Below are positions 12,505 to 24,526 of a DNA stretch of 64,000 nt, piece after piece. This DNA comes from Dipteronia dyeriana. Its lineage: Eukaryota > Streptophyta > Magnoliopsida > Sapindales > Sapindaceae. How positions within the stretch are numbered: the stretch's first letter is position 1; every line of letters begins with the position of its first letter. A program made the position numbers and the translations under genes. The stretch spans positions 58,732,186 to 58,796,185 of the forward strand of contig CM065296.1 in assembly GCA_032871835.1 (NCBI GenBank), written 5' to 3'. The notes below the pieces were generated by a model. It was not told where the DNA came from, did no database searches, and saw nothing but the letters and a program-made list of their open reading frames with translations.

Positions 12505-13913
12505 TTAGATAGAATTAACCACAAAGATCTGAAATAGTACAAAAATGTAAAAAAAAAATAAAAAATAAAGTAAAGAATGGTGCAAGACATGAGAACTACA
12601 CAGGACCAAATTTTTTCTGGAGATATCGGGTAAGATCAGCCATAGAACTGCCACTTGCAAGACCATGAGGATGATGCAAGACATACGACTGGTTCTACTC
12701 AAGAGTGTCTAAACGCTCTTTGACTCCTGTTTGAAATTCTGTGAATTGATTGATAAAAATGTCAAAAGAACTGCCACTTGCAAGACCGTGAGGATTTCTA
12801 GAAGGTGTCCGACCAATTCTTCTTTGACTAGGTTCAGCATCTTCAAGCATAACATTAGCCTCTTCCAAACCAGTAATCTTCATCCTTTTTAAAGTGCCAG
12901 TAGTAAAGTAGCTTTTAGGGCCACAAATCTCTTGCACCTCCCCTGCGAAATCGACCTTATGATGTGCAAAAAAATTGGTAAACAACATACCATATGGAAG
13001 ATTTCGCTTTTGAGTGTTGAAATGGATATTCTTAATCCAACTCATCATCAAATATGGAAATTCATTTTCATCCCCTTAATCATCATGTACATCACTAAAG
13101 AGTCCATATTGCTAAATTGATCTTTATATCCTGTCCTATGTAGGATATTGTAAGCAATAATGGAGGCAAGTACCTTAGATAAAGGTTTCAAGTTCCACAT
13201 GTAGAGAGCTTAAGGCTTGACTGGTTCAATAATCTCATGTAGTATGTTTGAGAAGTTAACAAGTCCTTCGATAGTAGGATCCACATTGGATTGAAAATAA
13301 GATAAACCATCGGTGGATATGTTTAAGATTTGAGAGATTACATATTCAGTAATTTCAATATCAACACCCTTCACATGACTTCTTAAATTTTTTCCATCAT
13401 CAGTGATACTCAAATTCGAGAAAAAAAGTTGTACTAACCTAGGGTACCTAATTTCATTTTATTCCACCAAAGGTAGCCAACCCATGTTCTCAAACAATTT
13501 CTTGACACCTAGATGTTCAAAATTTGAGACCTGCACAAACCTACCTAAAATCATTGTTTTAAAGGCATAACATTTCGTAAATATTTCAAAATTTATAGAA
13601 TCAATGAACTGAGAACGGGCATACCTCATTTTGGACCTAATTTCTTCTCTTTGAGCAGCATCAACAGCATTTCGTTTCTTTTTACCTTTGGAAATAACTT
13701 TAATCAGTTGTTTCCCCTTGGAAGGACCAAGATTTTTGCGTCTTGAGGATGGTGGAGCCATGTGTAGCACAAAAGGTGTGAAGTTGAAACAGTGAGGAAG
13801 ACGATTTGATAGAGAAACTTTGGGTTTGAAGCGAGAAGAAATAGGAAAGGAAGAATTGCGCCGTTTACGAGAGGAGAAAATTAGGAATGAATTGAAAATA
13901 TTGGATCCACCCA

Positions 13914-13914
<1 letters not shown>
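12505..13914 (-). pseudogene. Copia B extra ORF after pol (plant transposon protein-like)
   Basis: Minus-strand frames at 13914-13459, 13413-13210 and 13051-12695 follow one another as one broken protein of roughly 400 codons, in the element's sense direction. The first has a basic segment (SSRRKNLGPSKGKQLIK) followed by RSKMRYARSQFIDSINFEIF. The second includes DGKNLRSHVKGVDIEITEYV. The third ends in a predicted helical tail. This arrangement resembles the 'putative plant transposon protein' found in Sirevirus extra ORFs (sometimes called env-like). No signal peptide or membrane segment stands out, so an envelope role is not supported. Positions 12063-12504 show no further gene. Confidence 0.55.

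Positions 13915-13918
<4 letters not shown>

Positions 13919-13947
<29 letters not shown>
13919..13947. repeat. (TA)n microsatellite
   Basis: About 14 TA units inside copia B, just upstream of the extra ORF. Positions 13948-14289 hold AT-rich non-coding sequence. Confidence 0.9.
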
Positions 13948-13949
<2 letters not shown>

Positions 13950-14289
13950 AGAAGCGGTCAACCGCTTGAGGTTCACTCAAGGTCCGCATAAGTAAAAAAA
14001 AATCTGGCAATTGCTTTTAAAAGTGCTTTGACTTTAGAAATTAGGATAGATACTTGATATAAAATATTTTTTTAAGAATTGAAAAGTAAGTTTCTAGATT
14101 AGTGAAAAACAATTTAAATAATAGGTGATTGAATCATACCAATGTGGAAGAAAACATTATAAATTATAAAGTGAACAAAGCAATATATATGTATAATATT
14201 CATTTAAGCATTCAAAACTCATTCATAATCACATAAAAAAAAATGCAAGTATACAATTCAAGCATATCATAGTTGTGTAAAATCCAACA

Positions 14290-17200
14290 TGCCAAGTTCT
14301 CTCCTAATTGTGCAAAATCTATCTTCACTTAGCGGCTTAGTGAATATCGGCTAGTTGTTTTTTGGTGCTCACAAATTCTAGTACAATATCTCTCTTTTGT
14401 GCATGATCTTGTAAGAAATGATGTCTAACTTCTATATGCTTTGTACGTGAGTGTTGAATGGGATTCTTTGAGAGATTAATAGCACTAGTATTATCACACT
14501 TAATAGGGATATGGTCATAAGCTAGACCAAAATCCTCAAGTGTTTGTCTCATCCAAAGAACTTGAGCACAACAACTACCGGCGACTATGTATTCTGCTTC
14601 AGCGGTAGACATCACTACAGAATTTTGTTTCTTACTAAACCATGATACAAGTGAGTGCCTAAGAAAGTGACAAGTCCCACTTGTACTCTTTCTATCAACC
14701 TTGCTACCGGCAAAGTCGGCATCCAAAAAAACTAATGATGTCAAAATGTGAACCTTTGGGATACCATAAGCCTAAGTTCATAGACCCATAAAGATATTTA
14801 AAAATTCTCTTAACGGCAAAAAGATGAGATTCCTTAGGACATTATTGAAATCTAGCACACATACAAACACTAAACTTGATATCCGGTCTACTAGCAGTCA
14901 AATACAATAGTGCACCAATCATGCTTCTATAATGAGTAACATCAACATTTTTACCCTTCTTATCCTTGTCAAGCTTAATTGAAGTGCTCATAGGAGTTCC
15001 ACTTGTCTTTGATATGTCCATGCCAAACCTCTTAAGTAAGTCTCTTATGTACTTGGCTTGGTTGATGAATATCCCATCTTTTGTTTGCTTGATTTGGAGT
15101 CGAAGAAAGAAGTTGAGTTCTCCCATCATGCTCATTTCAAATTCACTACTCAAACATTTTGAAAATTCTTCACATAAAGACTCATTAGTAGCACCAAATA
15201 TAATATCATCAACATATATTTGCACAATAATCATGTCAATGCCTCCAGTTTTAGTAAATAGTGTAGTATCAACTTTACCTCTACTAAAACCATTTTCAGT
15301 TAAAAAAGTGCTCAACATATCATACCAAGCTCTAGGTGCTTGTTTCAAGCCGTACAAAGCCTTTTTAAGTTTAAACACATGGTTAGGAAAATCTACACTT
15401 TGAAACCCGGGAGGTTGTTCAACATACACTTCCTCCATGATATATCCATTCAAAAAGGCACTTTTAACATCCATTTGATATAATGTAAAATCTCTATGAC
15501 ATGCATATGCTAGTAACATGCTAATGGATTCTAGTCCAGCAACCGGTGCAAAGGTTTCCTCATAATAAATTCCTTCTTCTTAATTGAAACCTTGGGCTAC
15601 TAGTCTAGCTTTGTTTCTAACTATTGTACCGGATTCATCAACTTTGTTCCTAAACACCCATTTAGTTCCAATTACCGATTAATGTTCTGGTCTTGGGACT
15701 AATTCCCAAATTTGATTTCTCTCAAATTGATTTAACTCCTCTTGTATGGCCAAAATCCAATATTCATCGTTTTCGGCTTCATGAAGGTTTTTAGGCTCAA
15801 TTTGAGATATAAAAGCAAGATTTCCACAAAATTTTCTAATAGATGATTGAGTACGCAAACCTTGTGAGGGACTACCAATTATGAGATCTTTTGGATGATT
15901 CCTTATATATCTCCAATCTCTTGGTAGTTCTTAGTCTCCATCATTTATTGGTGTTTGATTTTTTGTCTCTTGTTGTTCCTTGAGAGATTCTTGGTCAACT
16001 CTTGGTTCTTATTCTTCCATCCCTTGAAGATCATCTTTGACATTGTTTCGAGAAGAATCACCTTGACCACCTTTGCTTGATCCACTGATTTGCATTTCAT
16101 TCAAGTTGTTTCCTATCTCTACAACATCATCATCACATACAATTTCTTTTCTTATAGAAAAGGGGTTAGTCTCATCAAAGGCAACATGCATGCTTTCTTT
16201 AACCACTAGTATTCTTTTGTTATAGATTCTGTAAGATTTGCTAGTGATGGAATAGCCAAGAAAAATCTCATCATCGGTTTTAGAATCAAATTTTCCTAAA
16301 TTGTCTTTGGTATTTAGAATAAAACATTTGCATCCAAAGACTTTGAAATAACTAATGTTAGGCTTTCTACCATTCCAAAGCTCAATCGGAGTTTTATCAA
16401 ACATAGGCCTAATAATGACTCTATTCATGACATAACATGCGGTGTTAACCGCTTCGGCCTAAAAATATTTTGAAAGATTGTGTTCATTGAGCATGGTTCT
16501 AGCCATTTCTTGTAAAGACCTATTTTTCCTTTCAACAACACCATTTTGTTGAGGAGTTCTTGGTCTAGAAAATTTGTGCTCAAAACCGTGTTTTTCACAA
16601 AAAGATTTGAAAGCTTCATTTTCAAATTCTCTATCGTGATCACTCCTGATACTTGAAATAGTAAAACCTTTCTCATTTTGAACTCTTTTGCAAAACTTTG
16701 AAAAGGCATGAATGGATTCATCTTTATAAGCTAAAAAAATCACCCAAGTGTATCTTGAAAATCATCCACAATTACAAACACATAAGAGTTACCACTAAGA
16801 CTAAGTGTCTTAGATGGTCCAAATAAATCCATGTGAAGTAATTGTAAGGGTCTAGTAGTTGAAATACAATTTTTGGATTTAAAAGAAGATTTGGTTTGCT
16901 TTCCCATTTGACAAGCAACACAAATCCTATTCCTTGTAAAATTGATTTTGGGAAGACCATTCACAAGATCTTTTCTAGAGATTTTTGAAATCAATTTCAT
17001 GCTACAATGACCCAATCTTCTATGCCATAACCAAGAGTTTTCATCTATGGCCGATAAGAATTAATCACTACATGTAATGTTATTCAAATCAATTATGTAA
17101 ACATTACCATGTCTTTGACCAATAAAAAAGGTTTTTCCATTTATAGCATTTTCAATCATGCATTTTGAAGATTCAAAGACTACTCTATAACCTTTATCAC

Positions 17201-17413
17201 ATAATTGACTTATACTTAATAGATCATGCTTTAAGCCATCAACAAGAAGAACATTTTCAATAAGAGTAGAGGTTTCGTTACCGATGTCTCCAATACCAAC
17301 AATGAGACACCCTTTGCATTATCTCTAAATGTCACATGTCCACCTTTCTCCCAGGAGAGCTTGGTGAACTTTGAGGGATCTAAAGTCATGTGTCTTGAAC
17401 ACCCACTATCCAA
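14290..17413 (-). pseudogene. Copia B pol: protease, integrase, RT, RNase H
   Basis: On the minus strand, protease MDSGCSRHMT starts at 17413. The GAG-pre-integrase/zinc region and start of the integrase core (HMDLFGPSKTL) lie at 17015-16740. SIRSDHDREFENEAF and PQQNGVVERKNRS lie at about 16640-16520, and the integrase tail runs to 16009. RT spans about 15900-14842, with MDVKSAFLNG near 15470 and YVDD near 15210. RNase H is at 14744-14290 (DADFAGSKVDRKSTSG, STAEAEY, KCDNTSA). Frameshifts or stops near 17290, 16740, 16460, 15990, 15580, 14840 and 14337 separate the pieces. All catalytic blocks are still recognisable. Confidence 0.88.
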
Positions 17414-17569
17414 GTACCACTTATTTCTTTTCTTCGTATGAACCTACAAAAGAAAATTTAATTCTTAGGTACCCATTCCTTCTTAGGTCCTTAGAGGTTA
17501 GTTCTAGAGCTTTTTGGTACCCAAATCATTTTTCTGCCAATCAAATTCTTTTTAATAGAACAATCATAT

Positions 17570-19070
17570 ATTAAATGTCCATTCTTATTGCAATGATGAC
17601 AAATATATTGAGGAGTACTTGAAGAGATTGCTCTTACAAAATAGTTCTTGAAGTATTTTTGCTTGATGAAGGGTTTGTGGGTTTGTGGGTTTGTGGCCTA
17701 TACCACTTTTATTTAACACACATCTTTAACTTCCAAGTAGGAGTTCAAGATTTTTCTTCCCATTTGTAAATTTCTCAAGTGTCAATTTTAAATCATTAAT
17801 TTCTTTTTGTAATTCAATGACACTTGATGTATTTTTCTTCAAAGATTCATTTTCAATCAATAAAGAGTTTTTCTCTCTTTTTAAAGATTCAACTTTCTTC
17901 ATAAGTAAAATATTTTCTTTTTGTAATCATTATTTTTCAAAATAACATTTTGTAGCTCCTCAACTAATTCCTCAAATGTTTCACGCAATTCATCAAATGA
18001 CATATTTTCATCAATAGAAGGGTTAGACATTTTTACCTCATTTTACAATGCCATGAAGCACATGTTTGCAACTTCACCATCTTCATCATTTTCAGATGAG
18101 CTATCATCACTATCTTGATCCCATGTTTGCACCTTCAAGGCCTTTTTTTTGTATCTCTTTTCCTTATTATTTCTTCTCCTTTTTTGCTTGTGGGCAATCA
18201 TAGCTAATGTGTCTCGGTTTGTTACACCCATAGCATATGATTGTATCCTTCTTCTTTGTGTTTCTTCTAAAGTTGTTGAACTTCTTCTTTCCATATCTTA
18301 GCTTCAATACTTTGTCTATCTTGGAGACAAGAGTCGGATCAATGTCACCAAGAACCTCATTATCATAGTATTTATCACTCTCCTCTTGACAAGATAATTT
18401 GAAGGCAATTGCTTTCATTTTCTTCTCTTCATCCTCATCCTTCATGTCATTTAGCTTGAGTTCATAAGTCATCAAGGATCCCACCAGTTCTTCTAAAGAG
18501 AGAGTTTTGAGGTCCTTGGCTTCTTCAATAGCGGTGATCTTTGGTTGCCATTCCTTCGGTAGTGATCGAAGCATCATCCTAACAAGTTCAACACTAGAAA
18601 AATCTTTGCCATATGAATGCAGTTCATTAATAATATCGGTGAATCTAGTGTTCATCTCACTAATGGTTTTATTGGATTTCATTTTGAAAAGCTTATAACT
18701 ATGAATGAGTCTATTAATCTTAGACTATTTCACTTGATTGTTCCCTCATGAGTGACTTCTAGAGTATGCCATATCTCCTTAGCACTAGAGCAAGATATGA
18801 TTTTGTTAAACTCTATGGAATTCAATGAACAAAATAAAACATTCATGGCCTTGGCATTAAGAGAATGCTTTCTCTTATCCTCACTACTCCAATCACCCTC
18901 TTCTTTATTAACAGATTCTCCTTCTACAATGGTATGGGGAATATGTGGTCCATCCCTAACAATTTCTCATAATTCATAATCTATAGATTGTATGAAAATT
19001 CTTATTCAAGTCTTCCAAAATGTATAATCATTGCCATCAAAAGATGGTCGCTTATGGATGGACATTCCCT
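17570..19070 (-). pseudogene. Copia B gag with two zinc knuckles
   Basis: The N-terminal gag region (minus strand, about 19070-18690) is interrupted by stops. 18682-18167 is open and contains MRFTDIINEL-like capsid helices and the knuckle CYGCNKPRHISYDC. Next come an acidic serine-rich part (DQDSDDSSSENDEDGE) and a coiled-coil segment (about 18000-17740, rich in Lys, Leu and Glu). A second CCHC knuckle (HHCNKNGHLIYDC) lies near 17610-17570. Gag would form the virus-like particle and bind RNA. A G/T-rich triplicated segment near 17675-17697 and several frameshifts break the last third. Confidence 0.8.
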
Positions 19071-19138
19071 CACTAAGATAATGGTTGCTAGAGGTTGCAA
19101 TAGCTCTAAAGCAATTAAGCCTATGAAATCAAGAGCAC

Positions 19139-19154
19139 CAGGCTCTGATACCAA
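19139..19154 (-). other. Copia B primer binding site
   Basis: The plus strand reads CCAGGCTCTGATACCA, so the element reads TGGTATCAGAGCCTGG, an exact initiator tRNA-Met type primer site. It lies one base from the 5' LTR. Confidence 0.88.
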
Positions 19155-19155
19155 T

Positions 19156-20290
19156 TGTGGATCGAGAGGCAACCCAAGAGAGGGGGAGGGGATTGGGTTT
19201 CTAATCAAAAACCTAACCACAAAAATGCAATGCTAATATGGATGCAAATATCAAGCAATAATAAAATTAAATTAGCAAGCTAATAGAATAGATAAGAGAT
19301 TAGAGAATCAACACTGAATTTGCCGTGGTTCGGCCAACACTTGCCTACTTCCACCCTTCTAAGCTTTTTCAAGCTTGGATTCCACTATCAAAGATTCTTA
19401 AGAACCAAACTTCTTTACAATACAAGAATGGTGACCCACTCACCACTTCTTACCAAGTGACTCTCTCACTAGGCTAACACTTGGTGTTTCCCCAACACTC
19501 AATTTACAAGGGAAATAATTGAAATTACACAAGGCAAACTCCTCAAGAGTAGATATAAAAGTTAAATGCTATAGGCTATGCTCAAGAGATTCAAAGGTTT
19601 CAGTTTTAAAGCCAAGAGAATATTAAAATCAATAAATAATCAAGATGGGACTTTAAAACACTTCAACAATCAGTGTTCAAAACTATTAAGAATGAATAGG
19701 GCTTGCTTTTATAGAGAATAGATGAGAACTAGTCGTTTAGACACAAAAAAATTATGTCAGACAACTGTTCGGAGCAAGGGTGGAACATGAGGGGAAGATG
19801 AGAGGAAGATGAAAAACTAGCCATTACAACCATTTTAAAGCTTAGTGGAACATGAGGGGAACATGAGGTTCATGGTCCGCCAGAGAGCATGCATGTTCCG
19901 GTATAAAGAGGAATATGAGCAGATAATGTACTATATTGTCCTCACATAGTCCGCTACTTACGAAATTTTGAATCTAAGGTTGCTTTCAAGGTCCTTTTTT
20001 CACAAAACTAATATCTAAGATATTAGGAACTATATGAGAAGAGCATGGGGCTAATTTGATTTGTTAAACATCTTGAGCAATCCTTTGCACTAAACTTTAA
20101 ATCAAATACATAAATCACATAAAAATAAATAATCCTAGCTCTTCAATAAGCTTCCATGACGATGAAACTTTCTTCCTTGATTGTTTTTGGAGCTTTGACA
20201 AATTATGCTATCTCATATAAAGAAACCCGTTAGCACAAAATCAATTGTTTGTTATCATCAAAATTAGGTAATGGAACCTTAGGGCTAACA
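19156..20290 (-). repeat. Copia B 5' LTR
   Basis: Direct repeat of 10925-12047, ending at the target duplication ACCTA (20291-20295). It differs from its partner by scattered substitutions and small indels, for example an extra GAACATGAGGG segment near 19850. Confidence 0.88.
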
Positions 20291-20499
20291 ACCTAGTTTA
20301 ATGTTTCTAATTTTCTAGATGATCCAAATGACAGAGTGACCACTTCAACGGGTGATGGAAATATCCATACCAATTAAGTACTAGTTGTAATATTTTTGTT
20401 ATCATATGAAATGCTAATGTAAATATTCCTTATATAATATATACTTTTTGATCACTTAATCTAATATTCATTTTATTTTTTCTTTGTGAAGCACAACAA

Positions 20500-21614
20500 A
20501 TATGTCTCTAAACGATAAATTGAGTGATATTGAAAAGCAAGGTACAAGAGATATACGTCTAGCCAACAGTGCAACAACACATATGATTTTACCGAATCAG
20601 AAATACTTTCTAATTTAACTTTTCTTAAGGTAAATGTTAATACAATATCAGGTCCAACAGATCTTATAGAAGGTTCCAATAGAGCCATAATATTGTTTCC
20701 AAGCAATACTAAAATATGTATCAATGATGCTTCATAAAGAAATCAGAATCTGGATTTGCTATCATAGTCGTTTATGTTAATGATATGAATTTGATTGGAA
20801 CACCTGGAGAGTTCCTAAAAACTGCTGAATATTTGAAAAAGTAATTTTATCAATGAAAGACCTAGGAAAGACAAAATATTGTCTCAATCTAGAGATTGAA
20901 TATAAATCAATTGGAATACTTATCCATCAAACAGCATATTTTGAAAAAATTATGAAAAGATTCCATATGAATAATGCTCGTCCATTAAGTACTCCTATAG
21001 TCATTAGAACTCTTGATACTTAGAAAGATCCATTCTGACCACTTGAAGATGCAAGATATACTGATGCTAGATATCTGATGCTAGAAAGATCCATTCAGAT
21101 TTACTTGGTTATATTGATGCTAGATATCTGTCTGATCCCAATAAAGCTCGTTCACAAACGGGATATGTTTTTACATATAATGGCACAACAATCCCATGAT
21201 GCTCCACAAAGCAAACTATTGTTGCTACATCCTCTAATCATTCAGAGATCCTTGCACTTCATGAAACAAGTCAAGAATGTGTTTGGCTAAGGTCAGTTAT
21301 TCATCATATTCCAAAGACATGTGGATTTTCATTATCTACAGAAATACCGACACCGATATTTGAAGATAATGTGGCTTGTATTGCTCAAGTTAGAGGAGGA
21401 TATATCAAATGAGATAGAACCAAACATATTTCTCCTAAATTCTTCTATACTCATGAACTTCAACAGAACCGATAGATCGATGTTAAACAAATTCGATCTG
21501 TAGAAAATCTTGAGAAATTGGTATATGGAAATGGCATATGGAATTGGCATGTGTCGGCTCTATAAATTACAGGATTGATACTGAAGTTTTCTTCAGTGGG
21601 AGCGCTCAATCGGG

Positions 21615-21652
<38 letters not shown>

Positions 21653-21720
21653 AATTTGAATGGACCTACTGCACTCTTTTTCCTTTACTGGGTTTTACAG
21701 GAAAGGTTTTAATTAGGCAG
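20500..21720 (+). pseudogene. Copia E: internally deleted gag-pol remnant
   Basis: About 20500-20738 encodes the start of a copia protease region (DKLSDIEK, then LANSATTHMI, then NVNTISGPTDLIEGS). The expected catalytic Asp is an Asn (AAC at 20575-20577). The frame then jumps near 20740 to the end of RT (FAIIVVYVNDMN; KTKYCLNLEIEY). RNase H follows at about 21090-21500 (GYIDARYLSDPNKARSQTGY, EDNVACI). Most of gag, the whole integrase and most of RT are missing. Stops and a small local duplication near 21055-21130 show long decay. Positions 20296-20499 could not be assigned. Confidence 0.7.
21616..21650. repeat. Run of 35 G residues
   Basis: An uninterrupted G35 just after GGGC, inside the copia E remnant. 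Such runs are unstable and also prone to sequencing error, so the true length is uncertain. Confidence 0.9.
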
Positions 21721-22709
21721 TTCTAAACACTTTCAATATAACTCGACCCAGAAGATCATTGTATATATTTTTGCTAAGGTTTTTATCCCACTGGGTTTTT
21801 CCTAGCAATATTAAAATACAAGTGGTGAAAATTCAAGGGAGAATGTTGTACATATAGCTTTCCACTATGCACCCAAATTGATTGGTACTTGAATGACACA
21901 TGTAATACACTTGTCAAATTGAAAACAATATGGCAATGTTATATGGAGACAATAAAGCATATGTGTGTTGAATTACAATAAAGTCCCCATATTCACTTTC
22001 TTATAAAATGCCAATTGTGTGGTAATTTACGGACATACTAAAAAATCGATACAAAAGCTGATAAACATGGTGTCACTTGAATGTATCTCTCGTCTTTCTC
22101 GTCTTATTGCTTTTATTTATTTATCATTTTATATTGTTATTATTATTTATTGTTGTATTTGTTATTCAAATTTAATTATAACTCTATTATTATTATTATT
22201 TTTATTATCCCACTGGGTTTTACCAGAAATATTTTAATCAGGCAATTCTAAACACGTTCAATATAACTCGATCCAGAAGATCATTGTATATATTTTTGCT
22301 AAGGTTTTTATCCCACTGGATTTTTCCTAACAATATTAAAATACAAGTGGTGAAAATTTAAGGGAGAGTGTTGTACATATAGCTTTCCACTATGCACCCA
22401 AATGGATTGGTACTCGAATGACACATGTAATACACTTATCAAATTGAAAACAATATGGCAATGTTATATGGAGACAACAACGCATATGTGTGTTGAATTA
22501 CAATAAAGTCCCCATATTCACTTTCTTATAAAAGGCCAATTGTGTGGTAATTTATGGACATACTAAAAAATCAATACAAAAGCTGATAAACATTGTGTCA
22601 TTTGAATGTCTCTCTCGTCTCTCTCGTCTTATTGCTTTTATTTATTTATCATTTTATATTGTTATTATTATTTATTGCTTTATTTGTTATTCAAATTTAA
22701 TTATAACTC

Positions 22710-22738
<29 letters not shown>
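21687..22738 (+). repeat. Tandem duplication of copia E 3' end and LTR, about 525 bp each
   Basis: 21687-22211 and 22212-22738 repeat with an offset of 525 bases. Both start ACTGGGTTTTAC, contain TTTTTGCTAAGG and TCCCACTGG, and carry an apparent LTR start TGTTGTACATATAGC (about 21844 and 22369). The element's polypurine-like AAGGGAGA precedes each LTR. The first copy ends in about seven ATT units, the second in about seventeen. Confidence 0.8.

Positions 22739-22761
<23 letters not shown>
22711..22761. repeat. (ATT)n microsatellite
   Basis: About 17 ATT units ending the second copy of the 525-bp duplication. The corresponding tract in the first copy (about 22186-22206) has about seven. Confidence 0.92.
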
Positions 22762-22763
<2 letters not shown>

Positions 22764-22789
22764 CCTCAAAAGTAGAAAAACAAGTTGAT

Positions 22790-23381
22790 TATATATATAT
22801 AAATATATGATATATATGATTTATGACTATTATTATATTACATTTTTTTTAAGTAATAATATTTATGATTGTCACTTGTCGCAACCACATCAAAAATTGA
22901 AAAAAAAAACCTATTCTTATATTCTTATACTACAAATTTAAAAAAATTAATAACATTTATGATTACCGCATGTTACAACCACATCAAAAGTTGAAAAGAT
23001 ATCAATGATTATGTTATTATATATGATTATATAGATATTAGTTTTCCAACCTAGGCTTGCACGGGCTTTGAATTAAAAATTGTTTATAAAGCATTATGTT
23101 CATATCGAAATTTTTTATGTAAACGTGTTTGAACATAATGAACATATAGTTTTTCCTTTGGTTACCAAAGTCATATTAACCTCAATAGGTTATAATTTGT
23201 TATTATTATATACGATTATATTATTATATATGATATATGATATAATTATTCAAATATATATGATTATTTATATATATATATATGATGAAAATAATAAAAA
23301 TAATAATTGCATTTAATGGAGGACACATATCGCAACCATATCAAAAGTAGAAAAAGACTATTACTATATTATTATATATGT

Positions 23382-23417
<36 letters not shown>

Positions 23418-23522
23418 ATGATATATTAAAAAAAATAACATCCATGTTTGATTATATAATAAAAATAATAATAACAGTTAATGAAGGATATTATAGGATA
23501 TTATATATGATATTATACACAT

Positions 23523-23565
<43 letters not shown>

Positions 23566-24520
23566 TATATAATATCCTATAATATCCTTCATTAACTGTT
23601 ATTATTATTTTTATTATATAATCAAACATGGATGTTATTTTTTTTAATATATATATATATATGATATGGTATATTAAAAAAAATTAATAATAATTATGAT
23701 TGTTACGTATCGCAACTACAACAAAAGTAGAAAAAAATTTATTATTATTATATTATATATGATATATGACATATGATTATATAATTTATATAAATAAAAA
23801 TAATAATAATATTTACAAATGTCACTTGTCACAACCACATCAAAAGTATTAAAAAATATATTATTATTATATTATATATAACATGATATACGATTATATA
23901 TTTTTTTAAAAAAAAATTATGATTGTCACGTGTTACAACCACATCAAAAGTAGAAAAAAAGTTTATTATTATTATATTATATATGATATGATATATGATT
24001 ATATATTTTTAAAAAAATTAAAAAAATTAATAACATTTATGATTGTCATGTGTCGCAACCATATAAAAAGTAGAAAAAAAGTCTATTATTAGATATATGA
24101 TATACAAAGTATGATTAATATTATATATATACTTTTGAAAAATAAAAAATATAATAACATTTATAATTGTCAAGTGTCACAACCACATCAAAAATAAAAA
24201 AAATTTGATAAGAACATTAATTAAATGATACATGACATCTCTTGTTTAAACATAGTTTTTATTATATTATATATTATATATAATATGATTATATATTTTA
24301 AATAAATTAACAACATTTATGATTGTCACATGTCGCAACAAATCAAAAGTAGAAAAAAAAATATTGTTATTGTATTATATATGATATGATATATGATTAT
24401 ATATTTAAAAATAAATAAAACAATTAATAACATTTAAGATTGTCACGTGTCATAACCACGTCAAAAGTAGAAAAAAAAGTCTTTTATTAGATATATGATA
24501 TATGATAAATATTATATGAT
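22790..24520. repeat. AT-rich irregular repeat array with TGTCGCAACCACATC core
   Basis: At least ten copies of a degenerate core of about 40 bp recur near 22860, 22956, 23310, 23690, 23808, 23917, 24030, 24155, 24310 and 24430. Each has ATTTATGATTGTCAC, then TGTCGCAACCACATC, then AAAAGTAGAAAA. Between cores lie variable TATATGATATATGATT stretches. Spacing varies from about 95 to 380 bases, so it is not a regular satellite. No coding sequence is present. Confidence 0.75.
23421..23652. repeat. Perfect 93-bp inverted repeat around an AT loop
   Basis: 23421-23513 is the reverse complement of 23560-23652; I found no mismatch when pairing positions that sum to 47073. The 46-base centre is almost pure AT/TA. 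The arms contain non-AT landmarks (CATCCATGTTTGATT and its complement), so this is more than microsatellite symmetry. Confidence 0.88.
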
Positions 24521-24526
24521 ATATGT

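Larger units (their letters stand above)
10925..20290 (-). mobile_element. Copia B: complete Sirevirus-like Ty1/copia element
   Basis: LTRs of 1123 and 1135 bp (10925-12047 and 19156-20290) both read TGTGGATC...CTAACA on the plus strand. They are flanked by an exact 5-bp duplication, ACCTA, at 10920-10924 and 20291-20295. Read on the minus strand, the element has LTR, tRNA-Met primer site, gag with two CCHC knuckles, protease, integrase, RT, RNase H, an extra ORF, purine tract and LTR. Integrase before RT identifies Ty1/copia. An extra ORF between pol and the 3' LTR is a Sirevirus trait. Reading frames are broken in many places, so it is a decayed but structurally whole insertion. Confidence 0.9.

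Noticed and set aside
14966..15403. Plus-strand 145-codon open frame
   Set aside because: Shadow of copia B reverse transcriptase on the minus strand.
19139..19154. tRNA-like sequence in copia B (and at 45431-45446)
   Set aside because: Only the 3'-end complement of tRNA-Met is present; these are primer binding sites, not tRNA genes.
22544..22810. Leu/Ile-rich small membrane-like protein
   Set aside because: Its hydrophobic run is translated ATT microsatellite.
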